Positions 32,286 through 41,208 of a stretch of DNA of 41,213 bases are shown piece by piece (positions within the stretch are counted from its first letter, which is position 1; every line of letters starts with the position of its first letter). This DNA is from Ethanoligenens sp047722935. Lineage in GTDB: Bacteria; Bacillota; Clostridia; Oscillospirales; Ethanoligenentaceae. The notes under the pieces were generated by a model. The model was not told the origin of the DNA. It searched no databases and was given only the letters and a program-made list of their open reading frames with translations. The stretch covers positions 1-41,213 of the forward strand of contig JBDNZS010000025.1 in the NCBI GenBank assembly GCA_047722935.1, given 5' to 3'. The position numbers were made by a program, and so were the translations under genes.

Positions 32286-33215
32286 TTAGGCGCCCTCTTC
32301 ATTGGCAATCAGGGTGAAGATGACGTCCTTGAGGTCCACCGAGCCAACAATATTGCCATAGTCCGCACCCTCGTAGAGCGAGACAGACAAAACACTGCCA
32401 CTGTTTTCCCAACGCAGCCCGTTTACATCCGCGCTGTACCAGCAGTCCGTTGATAAGCCATAACGTTTATCGCGGACAGCGGCAAAAATGCGCGGGCGGA
32501 AGAAGCCGGTTTCCCCTGTATGATAGGGCAGCTTTTGTTCCAACAGGATATCGACATATTGATTTCTTAGCAGCCAGTTCCACTTTGCAATCAGCACGCT
32601 GTATTGATAATCGTTTGAAACTTTGTTCAATGGGATTAAGTCACAGCCGGCTTCAATGGTATATAGGCGGCGGCGGAACAGCAATTCGCTCAAGGGGTCC
32701 TCGATCTTGAAGTTGCTGTCAATGCAGCGGTGGAATGCATTGAGCAGGATGGATGATTGCAGCAGCAGGCTAAATGCTTTTGCGTAGACTTTTGAGTATC
32801 CGACCCCGATGGGGCAATACGCGAACGGTGCGATTACATACAGGTTTTCGTCCGACGTGAGGCCGTCCTGCTCACGGATGGCAGAGGAAAACAGATGATA
32901 GACGCTGCCGTGCAGTCGTTTCTCCACAAAATCCGAAACCAATTTTTTGCAGATGGTCTCGTTTAATTTAGATGTATTCCCGCCGTCAATGCCGAAGTAT
33001 CCCTTTTTGGCGAGAGAATTATCAAAGACGCGCGTGATGATCTTGCGTATCTCGAACGTCGACAGAGCAGACAAGTTTTTGACTTCCGCAGTATCCCAGA
33101 CCTTGTTGGACTTGGAATCCAACAGAATCTGACTCATAATGTTTGCACCGATCCCTTTGGTGAAGATGGTGGCTCCCTCGGGGGTGTTTAAATCGTTGAA
33201 AGCGTATTCATTCAT
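32286..33215 (-). CDS. Unrecognised 309-residue protein
   Basis: I do not recognise a family. The product is soluble looking, with no signal peptide or membrane segment and no obvious nucleotide-binding or catalytic motif. Features that can be seen are a GIDGGNTSKLNE segment (about 88-99), a hydrophobic stretch rich in Phe, Leu and Ser around residues 140-190, an IEDPLSELLFRRRLYTIEAG segment and an aromatic-rich C-terminal half (KWNWLLRNQYVDILL, TDCWYSADVNGLRWEN). ATG 33215 is chosen because AAGAGG lies 9 bases upstream on the minus strand; the frame up to 33329 would begin inside the promoter. The gene is somewhat AT-richer than its neighbours and has its own promoter overlapped by a 10-base inverted repeat, suggesting specific regulation. 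It lies between fbp and galE, which share its strand. Confidence 0.75.
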   Translation of the reverse strand: MNEYAFNDLNTPEGATIFTKGIGANIMSQILLDSKSNKVWDTAEVKNLSALSTFEIRKIITRVFDNSLAKKGYFGIDGGNTSKLNETICKKLVSDFVEKRLHGSVYHLFSSAIREQDGLTSDENLYVIAPFAYCPIGVGYSKVYAKAFSLLLQSSILLNAFHRCIDSNFKIEDPLSELLFRRRLYTIEAGCDLIPLNKVSNDYQYSVLIAKWNWLLRNQYVDILLEQKLPYHTGETGFFRPRIFAAVRDKRYGLSTDCWYSADVNGLRWENSGSVLSVSLYEGADYGNIVGSVDLKDVIFTLIANEEGA

Positions 33216-33280
33216 AGTGTGAAACCTCTTTTTTATCAGATGATTGCCGTGGCGCGTTGGCAAGGGTTGCATGTAAAAAG

Positions 33281-33314
33281 CATACGGTCTCTGCGTATCA
33301 TTGTAGACCGTATG
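33281..33314. promoter_or_regulatory. Operator-like inverted repeat at the orphan gene promoter
   Basis: CATACGGTCT (33281-33290) and AGACCGTATG (33305-33314) are perfect inverted arms 14 bases apart. One arm lies in the -35/-10 spacer and the other at or just after the predicted start, so the repeat should act on DNA (regulator binding) rather than as an RNA hairpin. Confidence 0.6.
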
Positions 33315-33329
33315 AACCCATCTCGTCAA
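33300..33329 (-). promoter_or_regulatory. Promoter of the 309-residue orphan gene
   Basis: On the minus strand TTGACG (33329-33324), an 18-base spacer and TACAAT (33305-33300) form a near-consensus promoter about 85 bases before the start codon. Confidence 0.7.
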
Positions 33330-33405
33330 CCGTAGGCGGTTATGCCATCATTGTTTTAAAGTGGGTTTTGTCTGGAAAGTCTACAAAAACCAGTGACATA
33401 TAAAC

Positions 33406-33435
33406 AGACGCACCTGCCAATTGGCGGGTGCGTCT
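33406..33435. terminator. Terminator-like hairpin after galE
   Basis: Two 13-base arms, AGACGCACCTGCC and GGCGGGTGCGTCT, pair with one T-G wobble around AATT. On the minus strand a short T-rich stretch (GTTTATAT) follows the stem, so it probably ends the galE transcript. The rest of the 33216-33518 gap holds the orphan gene promoter and nothing else I can support. Confidence 0.7.
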
Positions 33436-33518
33436 TGTTGACAGCAGATTTTGGTATTGTGGACAAGGTGCTGTGTTCAATCAAACATCCGTTGCAACAG
33501 TGACACGATGGCGACTGC

Positions 33519-34538
33519 TCAGTGGACTTCATCCGGGTATCCGTCCGGATTGTTCGACTGCCATTTCCACAGATCTCGGCACATTTCATCGATGCCTTTT
33601 TCTGTTTTCCAACCCAGTTCGCGCAGCGCTTTGGATGGGTCGGCATAGTTTTCCGCCACATCACCCGCCCGACGCGGTGCGAATGCATACGGTATTTTTT
33701 TGCAGCACGCTTTTTCAAATGCGGAGACAATTTGCAGTACGCTGTAGCCTACGCCGGTGCCGAGGTTATAGATATGCACGCCTGCTTCTGTGGCTTTTTT
33801 CAGTGCGCAGACGTGTCCTTTTGCTAAATCCACCACATGGATGTAATCCCGTACGCCAGTGCCATCCGGTGTCGGGTAATCGTTCCCGAAGACCTTCAGT
33901 TCTTTTAGTTTGCCGGTGGCCACCTGCCCGATGTATGGGGTGAGATTGTTGGGAATGCCTTTTGGATATTCGCCAATCAGTCCGCTCTCATGCGCACCGA
34001 TGGGATTGAAATACCGCAGCAGAATGACGCTCCACCGGTCGTCCGCAGTAAAGATGTCCCGCAGGATTTCCTCTGTCATCAACTTGGTACGGCCATAGGG
34101 ATTGGTTACGGAGAGCGGGAAATCTTCCGTAATAGGTACCGTTTTGGGCACACCGTAGACTGTGGCGGAAGAGCTGAAAATGATGCTGTGCACGCCCGCT
34201 TCCTGCATGGTGCGGCAGAGTGTGACCACCCCGCCGATGTTGTTTTCGTAATATAAAATGGGCTTTTGGACTGATTCGCCCACGGCTTTGAGCCCGGCAA
34301 AATGGATAACGACGTCAATTGGATGCGATGCAAAAATGGAAGTGAGCAATGCACCGTCGCGCACATCTCCCTCATAGAACGTCAGCGTACGACCAGAAAT
34401 CTTTTCCACGCGGTGTAGCGCTTCTTTTTTGCTGTTGTACAGGTTATCCAGAACAATCACATTATGGCCGCTTGCCAGCAATTCTACACATGTGTGACTG
34501 CCGATGTATCCCGCGCCGCCGGTTACCAAAATATTCAT
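33519..34538 (-). CDS. galE: UDP-glucose 4-epimerase GalE
   Basis: GalE interconverts UDP-glucose and UDP-galactose using tightly bound NAD. The 339-residue short-chain dehydrogenase-like protein has the nucleotide-binding VTGGAGYIGSHT at the N-terminus, DNLYNSKKEAL, HFAGLKAVGESVQKP, the catalytic Ser in FSSSATVYG and the YxxxK pair in NPYGRTK. The later YHxx-type block DGTGVRDYIHVVDLAKGH is also present. ATG 34538 is chosen because AAGGATGG lies just upstream on the minus strand; the frame to 34562 adds 8 residues without a ribosome site. It may supply UDP-galactose to envelope polymers. No other sugar genes adjoin it. Confidence 0.96.
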   Translation of the reverse strand: MNILVTGGAGYIGSHTCVELLASGHNVIVLDNLYNSKKEALHRVEKISGRTLTFYEGDVRDGALLTSIFASHPIDVVIHFAGLKAVGESVQKPILYYENNIGGVVTLCRTMQEAGVHSIIFSSSATVYGVPKTVPITEDFPLSVTNPYGRTKLMTEEILRDIFTADDRWSVILLRYFNPIGAHESGLIGEYPKGIPNNLTPYIGQVATGKLKELKVFGNDYPTPDGTGVRDYIHVVDLAKGHVCALKKATEAGVHIYNLGTGVGYSVLQIVSAFEKACCKKIPYAFAPRRAGDVAENYADPSKALRELGWKTEKGIDEMCRDLWKWQSNNPDGYPDEVH

Positions 34539-34732
34539 ATTTACCATCCTTCTTTTGTGCATCGCGTGAATGCGCCCAACGATGTCAGTTGTCCAGTGCT
34601 ACACCATGGTATACTAAAATATGACTATTTTCAAGCGTTACATTATGAATTTTATCATTTTCTTCCATATGCACCGCAGGAGGATCGTATTTTATACAAA
34701 AAGAAGAAGTGGGTGGAAAAGGAGGCGCAGGC
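34539..34732. other. Gap between galE and the ABC permease
   Basis: The gap holds a weak minus-strand promoter candidate for galE (TTGAAA around 34636 with TATACC some 15 bases on, a spacing that is too short) and no clear terminator for the permease gene. I find no gene in it. Confidence 0.3.
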
Positions 34733-37180
34733 TCATTCTACAGTGACGGCGCGTGTAATCTCAAGTTTTTTGATATGCCGCAGGGGAGAAATGAGCGACA
34801 GGAAAATTGCCAGAACGGAAATTGCGGACGCAATGCCTACCATAGACCAGGGCAGCTGCCATGGCATCCCATAGACGCGCTGTACCAGCGATTGTGAGAA
34901 CTGATGATTTAAAGGAATGCCAGCCGTCAGCCCAATGAGCAGTGCCAGCACGCCATACAGTACCGATTCGCTGACGAGCATGGCAGTTACCTGCCCCATA
35001 GTCATGCCGCCTGCACGCAGCAACCCGATTTCTCGCGTGCGCACCAGCACATTGGTGCCGATAGTGTTGATGATATTCAGTACGCCGATCAGCCCGATGA
35101 CCCCGATAAAACCGTAGAGAAAGACATTCCCAACCATTTGGGTATTGCGGGATTCCTGCTGCGCGGGCTGCTGATTGCCGGACAGCACACCGGGAATGCC
35201 TGCGGTCTGCTCTTTGATACGTGAAACGACGGTGTTTCCGTTTACTCCTTGGTGCAAGGTCATGGTGACTAAGTTCGGGGAGATGGAAGAAAACGTGTTG
35301 AACACCTGGTTGGTCGTGTACATGCCGAGTAGCGGATTGCCGCCGGACGTGTTGAACATGTACAGCACAGCGTTTGCCTGCACGATGCCGCAGATGGTCA
35401 TTGTTCTTCCATTGATGCGGATGGTATCGCCGGGCTGTAGGTCGCTGACATTGAGGAGAGCGGGCGTATTGTTGAGCATCAGCAGCACACCGTTTTCCCG
35501 GTTGAGCTGCGCCGAGTCGATGCTGCCGGCGATGAGATCGCTCTGCAATGCCCGAATGTCCGTGTTCGACAACCCCGCGAGGATTGACTTTTCAGTGGTC
35601 TGCACCATACCATTGGCACCGTTGGCTGCTTTGGCCCAATGTGCATCCCGTATGCTTCGTTTATAGTTTTCACCAAGCAGGGAATAGGAGAATGTTGCAT
35701 CCACCAGATCGATACGTTTTGCCGAAACGGACTGCACGCCGTTGATGCGCGAGAAGGACTGCACGGTTGCGTCTGAAAACCCTTGCCCTTTTGTTGTGGA
35801 CGCGGCATATGCGTCGCCCAGATCAAAATTGTGGCGGGTGCCTTGCAGGAGCATATCGGTCACAGGGGAAAAGGCAAGCAGAAGAAGAATGCCGAATGCA
35901 AGGGAAATCGCCGTCAGTAAAAAGGAACGCTTGCGCACCAACACCTGCCGCAGAGCGATTGCAGTTTCCACCGGAAGGACATGCGTCGCCACGCCCATGG
36001 CCTTGCGTTTTTTGATGTTAGTTCCGGTTATGGCGGCGATGGCCTCCACCGGAGAAACTTTACCAGCACGGCTTGCGGGACGCAGGGCGGAAACCAGTGT
36101 GCCCAACACGCCGATCACCGCGCCGACGCCTAACGAAGGCCACGAAATGAATAGTACCGGCGCGTCTCCGCCGAATTCGACCGGGAACATGTGACGCAGA
36201 AACAGATTGAGTGCGATGGTGACTGCCGCGCCCAGTACGACGCCCGGCAGGACACCGAGCAAAGAGATCTGTCCCGCTTCCGCGCGCACCATCCGGCGAA
36301 TCTGTGCGGGGGTGGCGCCCATGGCGCGCAACAACCCAAACTGTCGGATGCGCTGCGTGACCGACATGTTGAACGCGTTGTAGATCATGACAATGGCGGC
36401 GAACAGCACCAGCGCGGCCAGCACCGCGCCCACGGCGTAGATTCCAAGCACCTCTTTATCGTGGGAACGTCCAAGCGCCGCCAGTAAGGTGGTGTGCGGT
36501 GTGACCTGTCCGGCGGACAGATGCTGCTCCTTCTGGATGCTTTTCACGAACTGATTGATATCCACACCGCCGGCTACCTGCATGAGTACATTCACGGAAT
36601 GGGAGCCGTTTAGGGTCTGCGCCGCGCCCAGTGAAATCCACGCGGCGAACAGGTTGTTCGTTTTATTGTCGTCGTTGTCTTCTAAAATGCCGGTCAAACG
36701 ATAAGACTGCGAGGTTTGCCCTGTTGAGAGCATCAGTGAATCGCCAATTCTGGCGCCGGGCTTGATTCTTTGGAGCGCCCAGTTTTCCAGCGCAATTTCA
36801 TCCGCCTTGAGTGGCAGTCTGCCGGAAAGTATGCTCTGGTTGCGCTGTGTCAGACCGCCCGCGTCCGCGCCATATAGGGATTGGAGTGCGGTGCTTTGAA
36901 GCTGTGTGTCCTGCGTGACCTTCAAAAGTCTGCCGGATGCGGACACATCCACTCTTTTTTGCAGAGCAGCGGCCTGCGCGGGCGTGCATCCGGTTGCCAT
37001 CACATGCCAGACACCGCTTCCCCTGACTTCCATCCGCACCTCGAACGCCTGCAACAGATTGAGCAAAGAGAACAAGGTGCTGATGAGCGCGATGGCCAGC
37101 ACGACGCCCAGTGTGAGCAGTACCGTGCGTTTTTTCTGCGCGGTCAGGTAGCGCCGTGCAATGCCGTTCTCATTGAGCAT
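34733..37180 (-). CDS. FtsX/MacB-type ABC transporter permease (two FtsX domains)
   Basis: The 815-residue permease has an N-terminal membrane segment (VVLAIALISTLFSLLNLL), a first extracytoplasmic domain, three clustered membrane helices (about 275-390), a second single segment after KKRKAMGVATHVLPVETAIALRQV, another long extracytoplasmic domain and three final helices. This is the 1+3+1+3 layout of large FtsX-type permeases with two FtsX domains, as in antimicrobial peptide or lipoprotein-handling mechanotransmission systems. ATG 37180 overlaps the end of the ATPase gene by 11 bases, indicating coupled translation; the longer frame to 37303 lies inside the ATPase gene. The cargo is unknown, but the adjacent two-component system suggests envelope stress or peptide sensing. 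Confidence 0.9.
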   Translation of the reverse strand: MLNENGIARRYLTAQKKRTVLLTLGVVLAIALISTLFSLLNLLQAFEVRMEVRGSGVWHVMATGCTPAQAAALQKRVDVSASGRLLKVTQDTQLQSTALQSLYGADAGGLTQRNQSILSGRLPLKADEIALENWALQRIKPGARIGDSLMLSTGQTSQSYRLTGILEDNDDNKTNNLFAAWISLGAAQTLNGSHSVNVLMQVAGGVDINQFVKSIQKEQHLSAGQVTPHTTLLAALGRSHDKEVLGIYAVGAVLAALVLFAAIVMIYNAFNMSVTQRIRQFGLLRAMGATPAQIRRMVRAEAGQISLLGVLPGVVLGAAVTIALNLFLRHMFPVEFGGDAPVLFISWPSLGVGAVIGVLGTLVSALRPASRAGKVSPVEAIAAITGTNIKKRKAMGVATHVLPVETAIALRQVLVRKRSFLLTAISLAFGILLLLAFSPVTDMLLQGTRHNFDLGDAYAASTTKGQGFSDATVQSFSRINGVQSVSAKRIDLVDATFSYSLLGENYKRSIRDAHWAKAANGANGMVQTTEKSILAGLSNTDIRALQSDLIAGSIDSAQLNRENGVLLMLNNTPALLNVSDLQPGDTIRINGRTMTICGIVQANAVLYMFNTSGGNPLLGMYTTNQVFNTFSSISPNLVTMTLHQGVNGNTVVSRIKEQTAGIPGVLSGNQQPAQQESRNTQMVGNVFLYGFIGVIGLIGVLNIINTIGTNVLVRTREIGLLRAGGMTMGQVTAMLVSESVLYGVLALLIGLTAGIPLNHQFSQSLVQRVYGMPWQLPWSMVGIASAISVLAIFLSLISPLRHIKKLEITRAVTVE

Positions 37181-37862
37181 GGCTGGCACCCGCTTCCAAC
37201 TCGGTGACCGTGCCGTCTTCAATACGCAATATCCGGTCGGCGTGTGCCGCAATTTCCGGATTGTGTGTGATGACGATGAGTGTCTGATTGTATGTTTGCA
37301 CACTCATATGCAAAAGTGCCAGTACTTCTTTGCTGTTTTGCGTGTCCAGATTGCCGGTAGGCTCATCCGCGAGGATGATGGCCGGCTTTGCCGCCAATGC
37401 CCGCCCGATCGCCACGCGCTGCTGCTGCCCGCCGGAAAGCTGTGAGGGCAGGTGGGTGCGGCGCTGTTCCAGACCCAGCGCATGGATGACTTCCTGAACA
37501 TAAGTTTTGTCCGGTGCGGCGTGGTCAAGCAGAAGCGGCAGCGTAATGTTTTCTTCTACCGAGAGCACCGGCACCAGATTGAATGCCTGGAAGACGAATC
37601 CGATTTTCCGGCGGCGGAAAACAGAAAGCTCCTTTTCTTTCATAGAGAAAATATCTGTACCGTCGATGAAGACCTTGCCGCCTGTCGGATAGTCCAGCCC
37701 GCCGAGCATGTGCAGCATGGTGGATTTTCCGGAGCCGGACGGTCCGATGATGGCGACAAATTCACCTTTTTGCACCGCAATATCCGTCGGCTTGAGCGCC
37801 TGAACCTGTGTTTCACCTTTTCCATAGGTCTTGCAGAGACCTTGAGTCGCCAATATCTGCAT
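37170..37862 (-). CDS. ABC transporter ATP-binding protein (MacB/LolD-type)
   Basis: The 230-residue ATPase has Walker A GPSGSGKST, the Q-loop in FVFQAFNLVPVLSVEENI, the signature LSGGQQQRVAIGRALA, Walker B IILADEPTGNLD and the H-loop VITHNPEIA. FNLVPVLSVEENI and DEPTGNLDTQNS are typical of the MacB/LolD/BceA class that powers FtsX-type permeases. AGGAGG lies 7 bases before the ATG on the minus strand. It is the first gene of a two-gene operon with the permease, lying 111 bases downstream of the kinase gene, and the gap carries repeat elements that may bind the neighbouring response regulator. Confidence 0.95.
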   Translation of the reverse strand: MQILATQGLCKTYGKGETQVQALKPTDIAVQKGEFVAIIGPSGSGKSTMLHMLGGLDYPTGGKVFIDGTDIFSMKEKELSVFRRRKIGFVFQAFNLVPVLSVEENITLPLLLDHAAPDKTYVQEVIHALGLEQRRTHLPSQLSGGQQQRVAIGRALAAKPAIILADEPTGNLDTQNSKEVLALLHMSVQTYNQTLIVITHNPEIAAHADRILRIEDGTVTELEAGASHAQ

Positions 37863-37973
37863 AGATATGCCTCCTTTTGGATGATGTATACAGTATGGCG
37901 GCGCAATCTTACGATCCGGTGAAAAAACAGGGAGGAAATCTTACGGTTTTGTAAGGTACCACACACGGGCGTT
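37863..37973 (-). promoter_or_regulatory. Repeat-bearing regulatory gap between histidine kinase and ABC genes
   Basis: AATCTTACG (plus-strand reading) occurs twice, at 37906-37914 and 37938-37946, exactly 32 bases apart, about three helical turns. The second copy is part of an inverted repeat CTTAC-GGTTTT-GTAAG (37941-37956). This suits binding of the OmpR-type regulator encoded upstream to control the ABC operon. A -10-like TACTGT/TATACA lies between the repeats and the ATPase start, but I cannot assign a convincing -35 box. Confidence 0.5.
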
Positions 37974-39224
37974 CTACATGGATTTGAATAGGAATGTAAA
38001 AGTAAATACCGCCCCTTCTCCAAAGCTGCCGCCCGCATTGAGCGTGCCGCCCATTTGTTCGGTGATGGCCTGCGCAAGGGAAAGGCCGATGCCGCTGCCG
38101 GCACCGGTGTGTCCGTGTCCGCGATAGAACCGCCTGAAAACAAACGGCAGGTCGTCGGGATGGATGCCGGGGCCAGTGTCCCGCACGGTAAGCGTTACCA
38201 TGACGGGCGTTGCCGAGGCCTCCAATCGTACCCGTCCCCCTGTCGGGGTACACTCAATGCAGTTTTTGACCACATTGCCCACTGCTTCCCGCAGCCATGC
38301 TGCGTCGCACAGCAGCATAGGACACCCATTGTTGGCAACGGTGAGTTCAACGCCTTTGTCCGCCGCCATATGTGCAAAATCCGCCGCTGCCTGTCGGATC
38401 AATGCACACAAATCGTGTGGGTGCAGATGGAATAACAGTTGTCCAGCCTCAATGCGCGCCATTTTCAGCAGACCAAGCACCAGCCATTCCATGCGCTCGA
38501 TTTGATCACCGCTGCGCACGACAAATGCCTGCGCGTTTGCTTCCATCGGTTCCTGCAATAAAATTTCTTGATACATCTTGAGCGCCGCGAGTGGTGTTTT
38601 TAACTGGTGAGAAATATCTGAAATCAAATCTTTTAGAAACGCACGGTCTTTGGCCATCTTATCAAAAGTTGCCTGTATTCCCGCCGCCACCTCGTTCAAA
38701 GCGGTCTGCATCCGCCCCAACGCACCTTCGGCGCTCTGGTCAAGCCGCACGCGGAGATTTCCCCGGCCGATTTCTACTGCCTGTGCGGACACACGGGCGA
38801 TGGCTGCATATATTCCGGCAATACCCGACAGTGCACAGACACCGTAAAGCAGCAATGCCAGGATGGCGCAGCCCGTGTAGAAAAGCGTGGATTTCCACAA
38901 GGTGGTGTGGAAAAAAGGAGCGAGCAGGTCGGCGGATGGGGCATCATATCCTCTTACTGCAAATATCCGCGCGCCAAGCGATTGGTCGCTGGCAGAAATG
39001 TGTTTGTCGGTGAATGCGTCTGCTACGGCATCGGCGCTTGCCGCGTGACTGTTCATCAACCGCCCTGCGACAGCGCATTCACGCGCAACCAGTTTTGTTT
39101 CCATTTGCCGCGCCGACAGCCATGTGCCCAGTGCGAATGCCACAATCAGCCCGAGCGCCAGCAGCAGGCCGACCGCTGTTAGCCGACGGCAGGGCCGTTC
39201 TTGAGAAGCATGGTTCAATGGCAT
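37974..39224 (-). CDS. Sensor histidine kinase of the ABC-linked two-component system
   Basis: The 416-residue kinase has two membrane segments (about 17-37 and 113-140) around a short extracytoplasmic part of about 75 residues, then a HAMP-like linker. The H-box is DISHQLKTPLAALK with His206, the N-box is LREAVGNVVKNCIECTP, and the G-boxes are DTGPGIHPDDLPFVFRRFYRG and GSGIGLSLAQAI. ATG 39224 is preferred because GAGGGG lies 8 bases upstream on the minus strand and it overlaps the regulator stop by 10 bases; ATG 39251 has no such site. It should phosphorylate the regulator encoded before it and is probably linked to the ABC transporter encoded behind it. Confidence 0.92.
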   Translation of the reverse strand: MPLNHASQERPCRRLTAVGLLLALGLIVAFALGTWLSARQMETKLVARECAVAGRLMNSHAASADAVADAFTDKHISASDQSLGARIFAVRGYDAPSADLLAPFFHTTLWKSTLFYTGCAILALLLYGVCALSGIAGIYAAIARVSAQAVEIGRGNLRVRLDQSAEGALGRMQTALNEVAAGIQATFDKMAKDRAFLKDLISDISHQLKTPLAALKMYQEILLQEPMEANAQAFVVRSGDQIERMEWLVLGLLKMARIEAGQLLFHLHPHDLCALIRQAAADFAHMAADKGVELTVANNGCPMLLCDAAWLREAVGNVVKNCIECTPTGGRVRLEASATPVMVTLTVRDTGPGIHPDDLPFVFRRFYRGHGHTGAGSGIGLSLAQAITEQMGGTLNAGGSFGEGAVFTFTFLFKSM

Positions 39225-39913
39225 GTCCGGCACCCCTCTGCGCTTTTCCATCGATACCCTACGCCGCGCACTGTCTGGATATATGCGGGGTGGGAGGGAG
39301 CATCCTCCACTTTGGCTCGCAGGCGGCGAATATAGACGGACAAGGTGTTTTCGTCCACAAAATCACCGCTGCTGTCCCATAGCGCTGTCAGCAACTGATC
39401 GCGGGTCAAGGTCTGCCCTTCGTGACGCATCAGTATATGGAGCAGTCGGTATTCAGCCGGTGTGAGTGCAATCTCCTGATTATTCCGGAATAGACGGGAT
39501 TCGTCCGCTTTAAGCGTAAACGGGTCGGAAACCAGTGTTTGCGCCGGTTTGTCCGCACTGCGGCGTAGCAGCGCCTTGATGCGTGACAGCAGTTCGCGCA
39601 GACGGAACGGTTTGGTAATGTAATCGTCACCGCCCATATCCAGTCCCATCACCACCTGCGTTTCCTCGTCACGGGCAGTGAGGAAAAGGATGGGGATTTG
39701 CGACTGCTCCCGTATCCGGCTGCACAAGTCGAATCCGGTGCCGTCCGGCAGGCCCACATCCAACACGGCCAGATCGGGCGGTTCCCGTAAAAAGCAGGCC
39801 CAACCGTCGCGGACGGTACCCGCCGTGTATACCTGATAACCATCTTTTTCCACGCTGTATTGCAGCCCGGCCAGGAGTGCCGGGTCGTCTTCCACCAACA
39901 GAATCTTTTGCAT
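39215..39913 (-). CDS. OmpR-family response regulator of the ABC-linked system
   Basis: The 232-residue regulator has the receiver acidic pair in LLVEDD, phospho-acceptor Asp52 in VLDVGLPDGTGFD, LTARDEE and the conserved Lys in DYITKPFRLREL. An OmpR-type winged helix follows, ending in YIQTVRGVGYRW. AAAGGCGG lies about 8 bases before the ATG on the minus strand. Gene order regulator-kinase-ATPase-permease resembles BceRS-BceAB-type and related detoxification modules, though the kinase here has a larger outer domain than BceS. The likely targets are its own promoter and the repeats at 37906-37956. Confidence 0.95.
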   Translation of the reverse strand: MQKILLVEDDPALLAGLQYSVEKDGYQVYTAGTVRDGWACFLREPPDLAVLDVGLPDGTGFDLCSRIREQSQIPILFLTARDEETQVVMGLDMGGDDYITKPFRLRELLSRIKALLRRSADKPAQTLVSDPFTLKADESRLFRNNQEIALTPAEYRLLHILMRHEGQTLTRDQLLTALWDSSGDFVDENTLSVYIRRLRAKVEDAPSHPAYIQTVRGVGYRWKSAEGCRTCH

Positions 39914-39971
39914 CGCCTCTACCGCCTTTACATCTCAAGACAGATCGTACCGTTATGTTTTGGATACTACC

Positions 39972-40000
39972 ACTATAAACGATACAAGTAGCCGACGCAA
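39972..40000 (-). promoter_or_regulatory. Promoter of the second two-component system
   Basis: On the minus strand TTGCGT (40000-39995), a 17-base spacer and TATAGT (39977-39972) lie about 60 bases before the regulator start. Confidence 0.6.
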
Positions 40001-40001
40001 G

Positions 40002-40029
40002 CGCCATCCTCCGCAAACCAAGGATGGCG
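40002..40029. repeat. Inverted repeat between rodA and the response regulator promoter
   Basis: CGCCATCCT (40002-40010) and AGGATGGCG (40021-40029) pair perfectly around a 10-base loop. There is no T tract. It sits immediately upstream of the regulator's -35 box, so it may be an operator or a weak stem ending the rodA transcript. Confidence 0.5.
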
Positions 40030-40068
40030 GCGCATTGGTAGAGGCGGACGGTTCTCTTCCGATTGTTT

Positions 40069-41208
40069 TTATGCGAATTTTTGTTTGGGCTTATCGGAAA
40101 AAATAGATGTGCTGCGGTGCATATAAACCGATAGCGCTATGCCTACGGCGGCAAAGCAGGATATGATGGAAGAACCGCCATAACTAAAAAACGGCAGAGA
40201 GATACCGGTAATCGGGAAGAACATGAGAGCTGCGGCAACATTGACGCCCACCTGCACGGCAAAGGATGCAAACACGCCGATACAGATAATACATCCCATT
40301 GCATCTTTGGATTTTCGAGCGATTTGTATCAGACGAATCAGGAAGAATAAGAAAATCACCAGAATCGCTACACATCCGATAAAGCCCAGTTCTTCGCCTG
40401 CTACCGCAAAAATCATGTCATTTTGTTTTTCGGGTAATTGAGATGCGATTCCCTGCGTAATCTGACCATGAAAAAGACCTTCCCCCAATAAACCGCCCGA
40501 CCCGATGGCAAGACGCCCCTGGGTTTGTTGGTAAGCGTCTGTTGAATATTTTACAGGATCAAAAAGCGATAAGATACGGTTTTTTTGCGTGGCACCCAAA
40601 ATCTTTGACCATATAATAGGACCACTTATTAAGATGGCAAGACCTGCGATGGAGAAATATCGCAATTTTACGTTTGCAGCAAACATCATGCACGCAAACA
40701 TAAGCGTATAAACAAGCAGCATCCCCATATCGCGTTGCAAGAGCAATAGGACAATCGGCACCATGGCATGTAGGGTGAGCATTACGACGTTCCGTGGTTT
40801 GTTGATTTGCTCTTTAATCAAATCATAATGTTTGGCAAATGTAATTGCAAAAATAATCTTGATGAACTCCGAGGGCTGAATGGTGTTAGACCCAATTCTA
40901 ATCCAAGCTCTATCCTGAGAACCTGCCCGTGAGGAGCCGATGACAATCGTGAGAATCAGAAAAAAGATGCTGATAATCGCCAACACTTTCCATGCCCCCG
41001 CAATATCATGGTAATCAATTTGGGAGATGATCACCATCGCGACGTAACCAATGATCATCCCGATTGTTTGAACGGTCAGCATGCGCACAGAACCTTGCGT
41101 TGCACTATCGATCAAAACAAAACCGAAAATGGTAGCAAGCGTTGTTAATAAGATTAAAATATGGTCGGTAGCCTGAATATAAACTAATATTTTTTTAAAT
41201 ATAAACAT
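40069..41208 (-). CDS. rodA: RodA/FtsW-type SEDS peptidoglycan polymerase
   Basis: SEDS proteins polymerise glycan strands from lipid II, with a partner class B PBP. The 379-residue protein has about ten membrane helices. Family blocks visible are IGSNTIQPSEFIKI, LLLLQRDMGMLLVYTLMF (RodA-type Q-R-D near D-L-G-T of the family), IAIGSGGLLGEGLFHGQ-like LAIGSGGLLGEGLF, FIFAVAGEELGFIG-like MIFAVAGEELGFIG, and the C-terminal ITGISLPFFSYGGSS. Short length and sequence favour RodA over FtsW or SpoVE, but without a PBP2/mre context the name is provisional. ATG 41208 is 6 bases from the right window edge and the frame stays open, so the true start could lie outside. It is visibly AT-richer than the middle of the window. 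Confidence 0.85.
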   Translation of the reverse strand: MFIFKKILVYIQATDHILILLTTLATIFGFVLIDSATQGSVRMLTVQTIGMIIGYVAMVIISQIDYHDIAGAWKVLAIISIFFLILTIVIGSSRAGSQDRAWIRIGSNTIQPSEFIKIIFAITFAKHYDLIKEQINKPRNVVMLTLHAMVPIVLLLLQRDMGMLLVYTLMFACMMFAANVKLRYFSIAGLAILISGPIIWSKILGATQKNRILSLFDPVKYSTDAYQQTQGRLAIGSGGLLGEGLFHGQITQGIASQLPEKQNDMIFAVAGEELGFIGCVAILVIFLFFLIRLIQIARKSKDAMGCIICIGVFASFAVQVGVNVAAALMFFPITGISLPFFSYGGSSIISCFAAVGIALSVYMHRSTSIFSDKPKQKFA

